A stretch of DNA of 64,000 bases from Corythucha ciliata (taxonomy: Eukaryota; Arthropoda; Insecta; Hemiptera; Tingidae). This document shows, piece after piece, positions 34,025-44,515 of this stretch. The translations under genes and the position numbers were made by a program. The stretch lies in NCBI GenBank assembly GCA_038030265.1, contig CM075937.1, forward strand, positions 14,508,001 through 14,572,000. The letters are read 5' to 3'. The notes under the pieces are model-generated. The model worked only from the letters and a program-made list of their open reading frames with translations, did no database searches and was not told the DNA's origin. Each line of letters begins with the position of its first letter. The first letter of the stretch is position 1.

Positions 34025-34185
34025 TTGAAAATTCCCGGGCGACCGCGGCCATTCGGGAGAAGTTCCCCAGGTTTCTACTGTAAAGGACCTCCACTAACCG
34101 TGAATTCCCCCCCCCCACCCGAACCCAGTAACCCACCCCGTAAATCCGCCACTGGTGGAGGCCCTTTGCAGCAGAAACTCCATCC
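34025..34185. mobile_element. inverted-repeat element shared with 27462-27556
   Basis: Contains GGAGAAGTTCC then TTTCTACTGTAAAGGACCTCC. The inverse follows as GGTGGAGGCCCTTTGCAGCAG then AAACTCC, with a C-run between. The outer part carries TTCCCGGGCGACCGCGGCC, and CCGTAAATCCGCCACTGG lies near the right end. The copy at 27.5 kb shows the same blocks in reverse. Confidence 0.65.
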
Positions 34186-34299
34186 CATCGGGTGTCAAAT
34201 TTATGTTTTCCGCTCGTATTAGAGGCTAAAATCAAGAATGTGTGTTGTTTCGTCGTTCATATTGTCTCTTCTACGACTATAACGTGTGATGTTCTTCAG

Positions 34300-34830
34300 C
34301 CAAGTCCACAGCTAAAATTTAATGAAATGAATGAAACAAATGAAAAAACGTCCTGATTTGTAACTGAAATTGAAAAAAAACAAAAAACAAAAAAAAAACG
34401 CTAATTAATAACAAAGTTAAAAAATTGCACATTATTTGCTAGAATTGAGAAAACGCCAATTCGCCAATGAATTTGAAAAAAAAGCGAAAAATTAGTGGCC
34501 AATTGAGAAAAACGCTAGTTCACTGCTAAAATTGATTACAAACGCTCATTCACGGCTGAAAATGAGAAAAAGTGATCATTCGCGGCTGAAATACACAGAA
34601 TGAACAAGATGCTAGTGTCCAATTTTATTTTTCGAGGCACTTTACAACACTAATTGAGAAAAAGCGCTATAATTCGAGACAAGTATTGTGACAAAGCCCT
34701 AATTCGCGGCTGAAATTGAGAAAAAATGTTTATTTTCGACAGAAATTAAGGTATTATGTGGCCAATTGCAGCCAAAATGGTGAAAAACTACTTGCAAACT
34801 CTTTTTTCTCCGCCTAATGTGCCATTAGAC
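34300..34830 (+). repeat. family A minisatellite, forward orientation
   Basis: Units like GAGAAAAACGCTAGTTCACTG with A-runs near 34372-34398. Ends at the next inverted-repeat element. Confidence 0.75.
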
Positions 34831-34833
34831 GAA

Positions 34834-35083
34834 GTGGCCGAGTTACACCTCGCACCTGGGCTGGAGTTTGCGAAGTTGGATCTTGAAACCACGTTTCCTC
34901 AATTTTAGCTGCTTTAATACATAGTTTTGTTTTAAGCTGCGAATGAGCGCATTTTTTACTGTTTTAGCCGCGAATTTAGCGCCTTTTCTCACATTTCACC
35001 ATGAAGCTGTTTCATGAGACCGCGTTGGAAATTCCCGCCCTAGGGGACACACACACAACCACAGACAGGTGTAACTCGGCCAC
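34834..35083. mobile_element. 250-bp terminal-inverted-repeat element enclosing a reverse family A block
   Basis: The left end GTGGCCGAGTTACACCT and the right end AGGTGTAACTCGGCCAC are exact 17-bp inverses. Between them, about 34895-35010 is family A in reverse orientation (TTTTAGCCGCGAATTTAGCG), while the outside array at 34.3-34.8 kb is forward. The minisatellite may therefore have travelled inside the element. No coding capacity. Confidence 0.7.
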
Positions 35084-35089
35084 TACGTG

Positions 35090-36060
35090 TAATTGCAGCA
35101 TTACATAGGCGCTAAAACATTGAGTTTTGAAGTTCTGATCCTATAAATTGAGAGAAATTATAAGTTTTCTGTCTAAATATTTGAAATTGAGAGTTTATTC
35201 TGGCCTTAATTCTGGTGAAATTGGTCTTAAATAATGCAAAATTGTAATTTCGGGACTATTTTTGTAGAAGCGGCGCTGTTGAAGCTAGCTGGGTTTTAAC
35301 AGCGCCCATGCTTGAAGAAGAACTCGAAGTTGGAAGTTTATTGGCTGTGAAATTGCAGGTTTCGAGTCACTGGTCTCAATTCTCTGCAGAAATTTCAAGT
35401 TTTGGAGTCCAATATCCGTATGAAATTGAAAGTTCTGAATTGTTTTTTTATGGTCTCGAACACTAGGCCATAGCCGGCCACACGAAGGACTGCCCGGCGC
35501 TGCAGTCCGCCGTGGCTCATTACACCACACACTCCAGGCAAAATTGCAACATTTTGGCTGCAAAAGTGGTTGAATATTCAAGTTTTACGTCTTAATTTCA
35601 GTGTAATTGCCCGTTTAGGCCCTTTAATTTAGCGGGTGTGGACCCCGCGGTCAAGCCGGCACACCGACGGGGCAACCGCATCCGTACAGCGTGTAATTGC
35701 AACATTTATAGAGGTGAATATTACTCAGCTTGCCATTTCGGGTATTTTGAGAAAAATTACATTAAATTTCCCGGCTGAATATGCTTGAATTTCAAATGTT
35801 TGGGTTTTTCTTTAAGTGAAATTGTAAATTTTATTAAACTTTAGGGGCCTTTTTCGTGGTGGCCTGGATCCAACATTCTAGCCTGACCTAACCAGAGCCC
35901 AGAGCCTGACAAATGCCAACGAAATAAGAAGTTTCCTGACTGATCAACCGCGAGATTGCAAGTTATGGGTTCTATAATTTCGGATGTATTGCCAGTTTTG
36001 CGTCTTGATTCGGTAAAATTGCAATTTTTGTGAATTTTTTTGTTGTAATTAACCGATCAG
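35090..36060 (+). repeat. family E diverged repeat (~30-40 bp)
   Basis: Units like GTGAAATTGCAGGTTTCGAG and GAAATTGAAAGTTCTG recur with words GAAATTG, AAGTTTTG and GTCTTAAT. Period is loose. The minus-strand frame 35285-35581 is repeat read-through. A tRNA-like patch lies inside at 35455-35530. Confidence 0.6.
35455..35530 (-). repeat. possible tRNA-derived SINE fragment
   Basis: On the minus strand CTGCAGCGCCGGGCAGTCC is followed by GTGTTCGAGACC, a good B-box match, and then by ATAAAAAAAC, a possible short A-tail. It shares CTGCAGCGCC with 21785-21885. Flanked by family E units. Confidence 0.35.
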
Positions 36061-39000
36061 CTGCTGAAAACGACTTAAAAAATTGAGGGAAAAGAGTAGA
36101 GTTATGATCAAATCATGCTCCGATCCCCGTAATTTGACCCGCATAAGAGTTCAAAAACGAAGGTAATCATGTGGCTAAATCACACCATACCCCAGATTAG
36201 GCTCAAAATATGACATTGGACGTCCTAAAAACTAGTAATTCCACATTAAATCGGCTCCCGATCACAGGAACTGAGCCTTCTCCACTCCCTCCTTACCACG
36301 CACTATAGGAAAGGAGAACCTCTGAGAACACTGCTCGAAGAAACTCCTTCTCCTTAATTAGAAGGATCAAACTATAGGTCCAAGTCCGTGAACACTTTAA
36401 TTAACTAAGTGAAGCCATGCGAACATTATTGCGCCCTTTGTAAGCGTTCTACTGATTGTTCATTAATGTTATTCCTTAAAATTTGACGCTTAAAAGCGAA
36501 TATTCCAGCAACAACTTGTTGTTGTTTGTTGTTTTTGCTGCTCTCGGCCACATTGTTTACTTCCTCCGTGTGTAGATATGTCTCCGATTTCAGTATTTTC
36601 CGTCGTTATTGTACTAGATTTTGATAATAAATACGCTAAATGTCTTCATAAGATTTTTTAAGATGTGGGCAAACTCCCCCTCCCACATTATCAAACATCC
36701 ACCGCGTACGCCTAATCGTAAATCGGAGTCGACGACTGCGGGACGGAATTATGAGTTGCTTTTGGTACTGGTGAAAAAGGTGGGTGGGGGCTCCCTTAAA
36801 CATTTTTTTTCCATTTGCGCTTAACGCAAATTGACCTTAAATATGGGAAATTTACCCCATTCAAATCCACTTCATCCTGGCATTCAAGAACTTAAAAGAA
36901 GAGACGGTAGCCATAGATTTTTCTGTTGCTTGATATTCACCCGTTCTCTTTAGCCATTCCAAGAGCTCCCAGGCTATTTGAACAGCAACGCGTGGTCCTT
37001 GGATGAATAAAAAAAAGTATTGGAATTGCATTGGAAAGGGCCAAGAAGACGGAGAAAAAAGGTGCAGGTAAATGTAAAAAGAATGCGAGAAGAGAAATGG
37101 AAAAGTAAAGATGGAGACCACAATTTTTTTTCCTCTCACACCAACACTGCAACACTGCACAGATTTTTCCAATTGGTGCGTTGTTTGGAATTCAAATATT
37201 TACGTCAATTTGGTTCGTAAGCTAAATACTAAACGGCATTTCCAGAGCAAATTAATCGGCTGATAAGATAAATCCGTCTGCGGTAATTTTTACACGATTC
37301 TCGCCACGAAACCAAACAAGTTGAATTTTGAATTCCTTTTATTATCGTTTCCTGTACGAAAAAAAAATAGAGCGAATTATCGTAAAAAAATTATAATTAT
37401 TCAGTTCGGTGGGCCGTTAAGATCGAGAAAAAACTTTAAAGGGAAAAATCCTTCTCCTTCCTACCACTCAACCCTTCCCTCCCAACCATTTCTACACGAC
37501 CCTAAACCCACTTTTTTCTTACTCACTCACTCTCTCTCCCTTCCTTGACACTTTCTTGGGGTTTCTTGCCTCAAACCTTTTTTTTTCTCCTTTACCGGAC
37601 TGACTTTTATTGGTTTTCCAGAGGTTAAGGAAGGAATTAAAATGTAAATTGATGCGAATCCACAGGCATAAGACGTGACAAAGGATGTTTTCTACTTTTT
37701 TTTCTTCTTTTGTTCAAGAACATTTACATTTCCTTTTTTGTGTTATCGCGTGATGAGGTGAGGGAATGAGGTCGCTTTCTAATTTTAACCCTTTTCCGAG
37801 GATTTTGTGGTTATTTGAATCCAGAAAATTCAATGCAATTTTTTTTTTTTTTTTCAAAGGGCAAGCTTTTTTATTCGCTTTTGATATGGGTCGAACACCG
37901 AGTCTGAAAGATGCTTTAAGAGGAAGATACGAATCGAAAAAAAAAAAATCAGTTATATCTAGCTGTCTAGAAAAATAAATCCTTTAGTTCTCATCCCCTC
38001 CCCTACTCGACCGAACTTTCGCCAAAAGGAAAAACTACTCTCCCTTTATTTTCCTTCTCTCTTTTATCAATAGGGAGTACCGCTTCAGTGATTCTCCTGA
38101 CGTGAAATCTCCTGTTTGATGGAAGCAAAAGTGGATTTTATTCGTCTTCTCCTTCTTGAGAGAGTATTGAGTGCGAAGCTAAGTCCCCGAAGGCAGAGCC
38201 CACTCGCGTGAGACGTCTACTCGCGACGTAATCTTAAAAGGCCTACTTACTCCCTTAACCCCAACACTTTCCAACTGACATCACCCACACATTTTTCTGT
38301 ACTTGTGTGGTGGTGAAAGGAAGGGGAGAAACATTTTTGTCGGGTGCCACCTGCGGTTGTTTCCGGCTCTTTTTGTTTCCTAAATGTGTAAAAAATGCAG
38401 GGAGGCGTACCTTTTTCCAGTGTCAACCTTAAATAGAGAAGAGACGTCTGATAAGTTTATTTTTAGACCCCCCTCCCCTGCAACCACTCACTCTTGATCA
38501 TTTTGTTGCAACCCCTCTCCCAGAGTCAAGAAAACCTCAACGTGGAATTTATGTCAACCCAGTTTTTAAGGGTCAAATATTATGATTTTACGGTGGTTCG
38601 AATGAAAAATTCTAACAACTTCGCGTTGTTTTCCAATAATTTATTATTCAAACCGCATAATCATTGGTTGGAAGACTTTATCCCAGCATTTTAAAAAACC
38701 TCCATCCTGTTCGCGTTAATAAACACGAAATTATAAAAGTTATCTCTCTTTCTATGAAGAAGGCTAATTTGTCCTAAGTGATGAGGATGATGGTGGGGTG
38801 GGGGGACTCTGCGGCGCGCTTTAGAAAATTCACTTAACGGCGTGGGTTTGTCTATTAGGGAAATGAGACGGGCGTTATTAAGATTCTCTTGATCTTTTCC
38901 CAAGAAGAAGTGCCTCAAGAAAGTATTTCTCGGTAATTAACATGCCGTAAAAACACACAAAAGGTAACCGCTAGGTTTTAGAAAAATAAAAAATAAAAAC

Positions 39001-39760
39001 TGAAGTTGAGCGCGACCTGAGATTTCATCCTTTCTTCAGTTGTCACTTTAATAATTTCAAAAAAGGGAACTGACAAGGTAAAAAACCAACGAAATTGATT
39101 AAAAAAAGAAAAAGGCTCTTCCCAACCTTGTCAACCATCTACCAACAATTCCGTAGATTTATTGTCGACATTTTACGACAAACCCTCTCTCACTCTTGTA
39201 TTAACCAAAAAGGAACAGCCAGGAGGTGGTGACCCTTCTTTTCCAACTATAAACTGAATTAAACAGTTCGAGACTTTTTTCCCCTCTTAAATCCCCTCCC
39301 TCCCATAGACCCATCCGTACTTTCTTATTCCAACCTATCCGTCTTTTTCCTCATTTTCACCCCTCATTTTATCCCAGTGTTTCACCTTCACAACCCCTTT
39401 TCTACCCTAAAAGCTTCTTTTTTTTTTCTGGTAAATGTAACCATTGGACTGTTGGAAATTCTGGGGAATAAATTTATTTGTTCTTTTTCCCGTACAATGT
39501 TTTATTTAAGCTCCAACTTGCCGCAGTTTTAGGGAGTGAGAGGCAAGAAAGCTATTCAAGTTGGAATGATGCAAGCAAAAGATGTCCAGGTCAGCCCCGG
39601 CGGTAGTAACATTACGGCCTATACAGGCAGTAGCGTACCGGCCGGCACGGCGCGGCTGAGGCAAGAAGGTTCAGAGGGGTTGAGGGGCCAAAAATCCTAC
39701 TAAATAATAAATTAAATGATAAGACCTTTTCATAAATATGAAAAGGTTTTGAATAGTTGA
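36061..39760. other. low-repeat intronic or intergenic block
   Basis: No repeats of the main families. Long pyrimidine tracts and A/T runs dominate. The minus strand at about 36861-37010 has an uninterrupted, compositionally normal frame (see findings). Near 39560-39690 there is GC-rich sequence that may be a transposon edge. Confidence 0.45.
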
Positions 39761-40740
39761 TTCATTGCTAATGTCGAAAATACAGTTCCTGCTAAAATTA
39801 AGGCTAATACACCGATTCGAAGTATTTGAAAGGCAGCATCGCGGCTAAATTGAGTAGGCACGCTAATGTGCTAATCTTGTTGGGGCAAGTACGCGGCAAA
39901 AAGTTTGGAAATAGCGCTAAAAAATTCACGGCTAAAATAACGGAAACGCGCTAATTCGAAGCGAAAAGCTAAAAAAACAAAACAAAAAACAAACTCAATC
40001 TTGGGGTCCCTATCTGGTCGAGGTCAAAACGCTCCTCAAAGGACCGTCAGCTCGGAAAAATAAACGTTTTGTCATGTCGTTTTTGTTTTGGGAATTTTTT
40101 TTTCGACTCCATAGTGAAGTTTTGAGATCTGCAAGGGAAAATTCACGGGCGAGTCCGCGGCTACATATGGTAAAAAACGGTCATTTTCGACAAAACATTG
40201 GAGGGAAAACGCCAATTTGTGATTTCTGGAGGCAACTTTATGGCTAAAATTCAGAAAAACCACTCATTCGTGAATGTGCTTTCTCGGCTAAGATTCATGC
40301 GCTGTTTTTGGCGCACACGTGCGGCTAAAATTGAGAAAAGACGTTCGTTCCTCGTTCGTGACTAAAATGGAGAAATAATCGCTCATTTAACGCTAAAATT
40401 AAGAAAAATACATAAATTCGAAGTGTTTGAAGGTAACTTGACAACTAAAATACAGAAAAAACGGTAACTCCAAGTTTTTAATAGGGCCTTTATAGGCAGC
40501 TAAAATTGAAGAGGCGCAATAATGTGATAATATTACTGGGGCAAGTACGCCGCAACAATTTTGCCAGTAGTCGGGGATAGAATTGTGGAAATCCGCTAAT
40601 TCATGGCAAACAAGGGAGAGGAAATACTAATGTGCGGCTAAAAAATGAAGGAATGCGCTTAATTCGCTGCCGTAATTGAGAAAAAGCGCAAATTCCGCCG
40701 CTATAAAATTGAGAAAAACCAAAGGTGAAATTACTCGGTA
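39761..40740 (+). repeat. family A minisatellite, forward orientation, with interruptions
   Basis: Units at 39770-39970 and 40190-40740, such as GCGGCTAAAATTGAGAAAAG. The stretch near 39985-40130 is not repeat. The array ends at the TTAA target of the next element. Confidence 0.75.
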
Positions 40741-40752
40741 GGCTCAGCTTAA

Positions 40753-40894
40753 GCCGGATACACACATGCGGTACTTGCCAAGTAACGAGCAAAATATTCA
40801 ATCAATTTCCAGCAATTGCCTAGAAACCGACCAGTTGAAAATTTGAAAAATATTTGGCTCGTTACTTGGCAAGTACCGCATGTGTGTATCCGGC
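40753..40894. mobile_element. 142-bp TTAA-flanked MITE with 46-bp inverted ends
   Basis: Begins GCCGGATACACACATGCGG and ends CCGCATGTGTGTATCCGGC. The ends pair perfectly for 38 bp, then to 46 bp with one mismatch. TTAA is present outside both ends (40749-40752 and 40895-40898), as for piggyBac-like targets. The near-perfect ends imply recent insertion. No coding capacity. Confidence 0.85.
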
Positions 40895-41032
40895 TTAAAC
40901 AGGGTGCGGCAGGAAAACTTCTTTTTTTGAATTGGGCCCTACGGAGCAAGGGGAGTTCAGAGATAGGTGGGGACGGGCTCATTCGAAAGAGGGGTTCTAG
41001 AAGTTTTGTTACAACCCTTCCAAGTTGCAATC

Positions 41033-41484
41033 AAGCGTTGGACACGGGAGCAGCGTGCGTTCGCCGTAGAGACCTATTTTTCAAACGGCCAGTCGGCGGT
41101 GGCCACCCAACGTGCTGTACGGAACCGCTTCAATATTCAACCCGCGGGTCCAGTTCCGGACCGGAAATCGATTCTGACGTGTTTTTTTTTTTGTCGGGGG
41201 CGCCAGGCTTTGAACCCGGCAGGCGCCTAAGCCTCCCTTGGGCTCCTACGCCATACCCAGGTCTAACTCTGCACTTCACACCCGTACTACGCGGGCGTTT
41301 CGGTCGGTGCGCGGTTTGTTGAACGTACATCGCCCGGAACGCCCACACGAAGCGCGTCCCGACGCGCGCGGACACATTCAGGACGTCTGGCGATGTGGTT
41401 AGCAGAGGACCAGGAGGATCACAGACTTCCATAACTCCGGAGAACATCGAGAGGGTGATTCTGTCGATTTTGCGCTCTCCAATT
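41033..41484 (+). pseudogene. DUF4817-type transposase N-terminal fragment, interrupted
   Basis: The forward frame at 41033-41180 reads RWTREQRAFAVETYF, then TQRAVRNRFNI, then PDRKSILT. That is the helix-turn-helix DUF4817 region found at the N-terminus of arthropod mariner-related transposase proteins. Reading stops at a T-run. The continuation TFRTSGDVVS, then TPENIERVILSILRSP appears at 41371-41481 in a different frame, as expected for the next part of the family. No DDE catalytic domain follows, because the sequence turns into an inverted copy of its own start. It is non-functional. Confidence 0.7.
41182..41370 (-). mobile_element. SINE-like insertion with tRNA-like segment and oligo(A) tail
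   Basis: On the minus strand the insert has ATGGCGTAGGAGCCC (A-box-like) and CCGGGTTCAAAGCCTGG, a perfect T-arm with 5-bp stem and 7-nt loop that also fits the B box. These are followed by GCGCCCCCGAC and an A-run (41182-41192). It interrupts the transposase reading. The tRNA-like part is close to the A-tail, not at the far 5' end, which is unusual for a SINE. Target duplication is doubtful (GACGTG and GACGCG). Confidence 0.45.
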
Positions 41485-41619
41485 TCCGGTCCGGAACTGG
41501 ACCCGTGGGTTGAATATTGAAGCGGTTCCGTACAGCACGTTGGGTGGTCACCACCGACAAGGAAAAGGAAGTTTCCCTGCCGCACGCTGTATTACGAAAC
41601 CGCCAGTTTATGGTTTCTC

Positions 41620-42270
41620 GAGCCAACTTTGTGACTGAAATAGAGAAAAAGTGGTAATTCGGAAGGACGCGACAGAATAAATCACGACTAAAAAATTAAA
41701 AAAAAGCTTAATCGTGGCTAAAATTGATAAAATGCGCTAATTGCTAATTCACGGATATATTTGTGGAACAACGCTAATTCACGGCTGAAATGGAGAAAAT
41801 GCGTTCATTCACTGCTGAGGAAAACAAATTCGTGGATTAATTTCAGAACATCCTTTAATTCTCAGAGGCTAAACTTAAGTTAGAATGATGAAAATTCAGA
41901 AAAAATGGTGAATTACGGCAAAAATTGAGCACAACCCCTGATTTGTGTAGCTAAAATTTGGAGAAAACGCTGATTCGTTAAAATACTTGTGAAATCCAAC
42001 TATCATATGTGACTGAAAGAAAAACGGTTATTTCTCAGCTAAAATTGAGATAAAGCTGGAGATTATGGAGTAAAAAACGCTAATTCAAGGTTCAATTTGA
42101 GATAATACGTGAATTCGTGGCTATTTAGTAAAAGCTGTAATTATCACATACCGAACATCAAACACCGCGAAATAATACGCGGTGTTTGTATTGAGAGAAA
42201 GCGCTAATTCGCGCCAAAATTGATGGATTGTGCTAATTCACATGGCTAAAAAGTGGAAGAAAACGCTCCC
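41620..42270 (+). repeat. family A minisatellite, forward orientation
   Basis: Same type as 39.8-40.7 kb (for example CGCTAATTCACGGCTGAAAT). The two parts may have been one array before the elements at 40.75-41.6 kb inserted. Contains a hairpin at 42159-42188. Confidence 0.8.
42159..42188. repeat. perfect 11-bp hairpin in family A array
   Basis: CAAACACCGCG and CGCGGTGTTTG are exact inverses around an 8-nt AAATAATA loop. It is unlike the surrounding repeat units. Confidence 0.65.
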
Positions 42271-42610
42271 CGCCTTCCCTTCAGCCCCGCTTAGTGGAGA
42301 AGTCACGGGAATTGCCATCCGAAAACGTTATCTGTAAGAAAGTAACGTATAGATGTGAATGATGAATGAACTGAATGAAATACTTAAAACAACCACCCTC
42401 TTACAGGGGCGGTATTTTAGAAAAGCTTGCCGCCTCTCTACCCAGAGGGTGGCTGAATATTCAGTACATTTCAAGTTTCAAGTCTTTAGCGAAACAGCAA
42501 TTTTATGATCTTTATTTCAGTGAAATGTTCATTTTCGGAGCTCAGTATTCGCTGATTTCTGGACTTGGAGTTGGAAGTTTCTGACCCACGACATTTTATT
42601 TCGTCGACAT
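42271..42610. other. short family E-like stretch, otherwise unassigned
   Basis: Words TTTCAAGTTTCAAGTC and CAGTGAAATGTTC near 42466-42530 resemble family E. No gene. Confidence 0.4.
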
Positions 42611-43165
42611 TTTCGCAAGCTGAGCAACTAGCCAATGCCTCGGATTTCACTCACTAAAACACCAATCGCGCCATTTGCGGTTTTGCGCTACAAACCAAAA
42701 TATCTTTCTTGATCTGAAAAATACTCCGACTTCGCTATCTAAAAAAAAAAAAAAAAAAAACAATTTTGCGGATTTTTCTTAGCAAAAAAGACATTTTCAC
42801 GTGTCAGGCTCACTAAAAAAAAACAATTTCGTAGATTTATTTGCAACGACATCAAGCGTGGTGCTCGAATTTTTTCGATGATTTTGTGCACTGTAACGCC
42901 ATTTTAGCGGGTTTGGCTCATTAAAATCCCAATTTCCCGGTTTTCACTTCCTAAAAAACTAATTGCCTAAAAATAAACATTTTTCCGGATCTGGACAGAT
43001 CCCTCAAATTTCGCTCACAAAAAAGAACAAGAAAACAAAAAAGAGTTTTCGCCTGTCCGGCTCACTGAAAAATCAATATCACGGATTTTTGTTACTGACG
43101 AACCAATTTCGTGAGGCCGCTTAGTTCAGAAATTTATTTCGCTGATTTTTCGATTTAAAACCCTA
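42611..43165 (+). repeat. family B minisatellite, forward orientation
   Basis: Units like CTCACTAAAAAACAATTTCG followed by GGATTT, period about 30 bp, with an A-run near 42741-42760. Confidence 0.8.
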
Positions 43166-43169
43166 TTTT

Positions 43170-44150
43170 AACAGGGGGCCTATTCTTGAACGCTTTGGCA
43201 ACACTACTTTTGATTGCAATATTGATTTTTTGAGGAAGCAACATTGCCTAGTCGAATTCTTGCAATTATCAGTACGGCTTTGTGCGCCATTTTTCTCAGG
43301 CAATACTACTTTTTTGTATTTTTTTGTTTAAAAATCCTATTACCTTCTCTGTTGTCATGGGAGACCCGAGAGTTTCCATTTTGTTTTTTACAAAAAGGAA
43401 TTTTATTTTTCACAGTTGAGCCTTCTTGTTTGTTGAGTGCGGTTTGGGAAAACAAAAGAGAATCCCTCGAAAAACGAATGTTTAGTCTAGTCGTAGGGCG
43501 TCAACCGAAAAATGAGTTGCCAGTGACCTGAATCAGCGACACGCCCACGAGAAACGCTCAGTAAGATGCATGGGGAGGCAAGGAATGGCTGCACACCACA
43601 GCTGGACGCCAAAAGTTGTCCTTGTTGTGCATAAAAGTGGATGTCATTTATGTCCATCAGTGTTCTTCGACCAGAATCCCGGGACTAGCCTAAGGTCCCT
43701 TGGACATTGGGGGGAAAAATCGCCCAGGTGCGACTCTTACAGAAAAAATACTTTTCACATTTGGCGCCGACGCGGGAGACACCTCACCCCCGATAAAAAA
43801 TACGCTGGCACGAGCGATAGGTGTTTTTTTTTCCTTGTGTCGAAAGGGGCTAACTCAACGTCGACAACGAGATATTCTTTCCCCGTGTGGGCGCGTAGAG
43901 GGACGATACTGAGGTCTGCTGTTGTAGTCGAAAACTCTCATTTTAACAAAGAGTTTCTAAACCTAGCTCTAGCTTTACAGATTAAAAAAAAAATCACCAC
44001 AGAAAGGAATCCCCGCGGCTATTCTATTGCATGAATTCCAGTATTGCTCACAAATGGTATTCTTGAATCACTGAAACACTCTGCAGCCCAGACAACATTG
44101 CTTTCACTTCTCTCAAAGCAACATTGCCTTCAGAGCAATATTTTTAAATT
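43170..44150. mobile_element. possible relative of the 62.6-kb element (boundaries uncertain)
   Basis: The left edge GGGGGCCTATTCTTGAACGC and GATTGCAATATTG resemble the terminal repeat at 62639 (GGGGCCTTATTCTCTAAC, GATTGCAATGTTG). GCAACATTGC words recur near 44090-44140, but the right edge has no clean inverted match. Open frames 43244-43531 and 43570-44034 lack recognisable domains. Family B lies on both sides, which suggests insertion into a B array. Confidence 0.45.
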
Positions 44151-44515
44151 CTCACAATTTCAAGAAAAGCCACAGGTTTGACTTACTACAAAAATCAATT
44201 TCTCGCATTTCTTCCCGATTTCGTGAATTTTTGTTGCTAGCGAGCAAGTTTTGTGGATATTTGTTGCTAGCAAATCAATTTCGTGGATTTTACTTCCACT
44301 TTCCCCGCAGGGAAGGAAGTTTGCTTGTTGCTTGTAAACGAATTTATAAGGGGTGGACAAATTAATAAACGGTTCCGCTATTTTTGCGCACTAAAACTCG
44401 ATTTGCACTTAAATAAAAATCAATGTCTCGGATTTGGTAGCTCTCCAATTTCGCGGATTCCTGTTCTCGTTGGTGTTGCCTCACTCAAAACCCAATTTCG
44501 CGAATTATTCATAAG
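44151..44515 (+). repeat. family B minisatellite, forward orientation
   Basis: Units like CAAATCAATTTCGTGGATTTT, probably the continuation of 42611-43165. Confidence 0.7.

Larger units (their letters stand above)
40900..41591 (+). mobile_element. rearranged DNA transposon with two inverted 5' ends
   Basis: Both outer ends carry GTGCGGCAGG(A/G)AAACTTC in inverted orientation (about 40902-40923 and 41568-41588). The inner N-terminal coding segment is also present twice, forward at 41025-41170 and reversed at 41482-41590. A single middle part (41371-41481) lies between, plus an inserted ~190-bp sequence (41182-41370). It looks like an internally deleted element rebuilt as two 5' ends. It starts five bases after the adjacent TTAA MITE. 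Confidence 0.65.

Noticed and set aside
41196..41268. Functional tRNA gene on the minus strand
   Set aside because: The T-arm is perfect, but the 5' acceptor strand does not pair with the 3' side, no anticodon arm is clear, and an oligo(A) tail follows.
40816..41322. 168-codon open frame across the transposon as a gene
   Set aside because: It reads the MITE arm and the transposase region in the wrong frame. The recognisable transposase peptide is in another frame.
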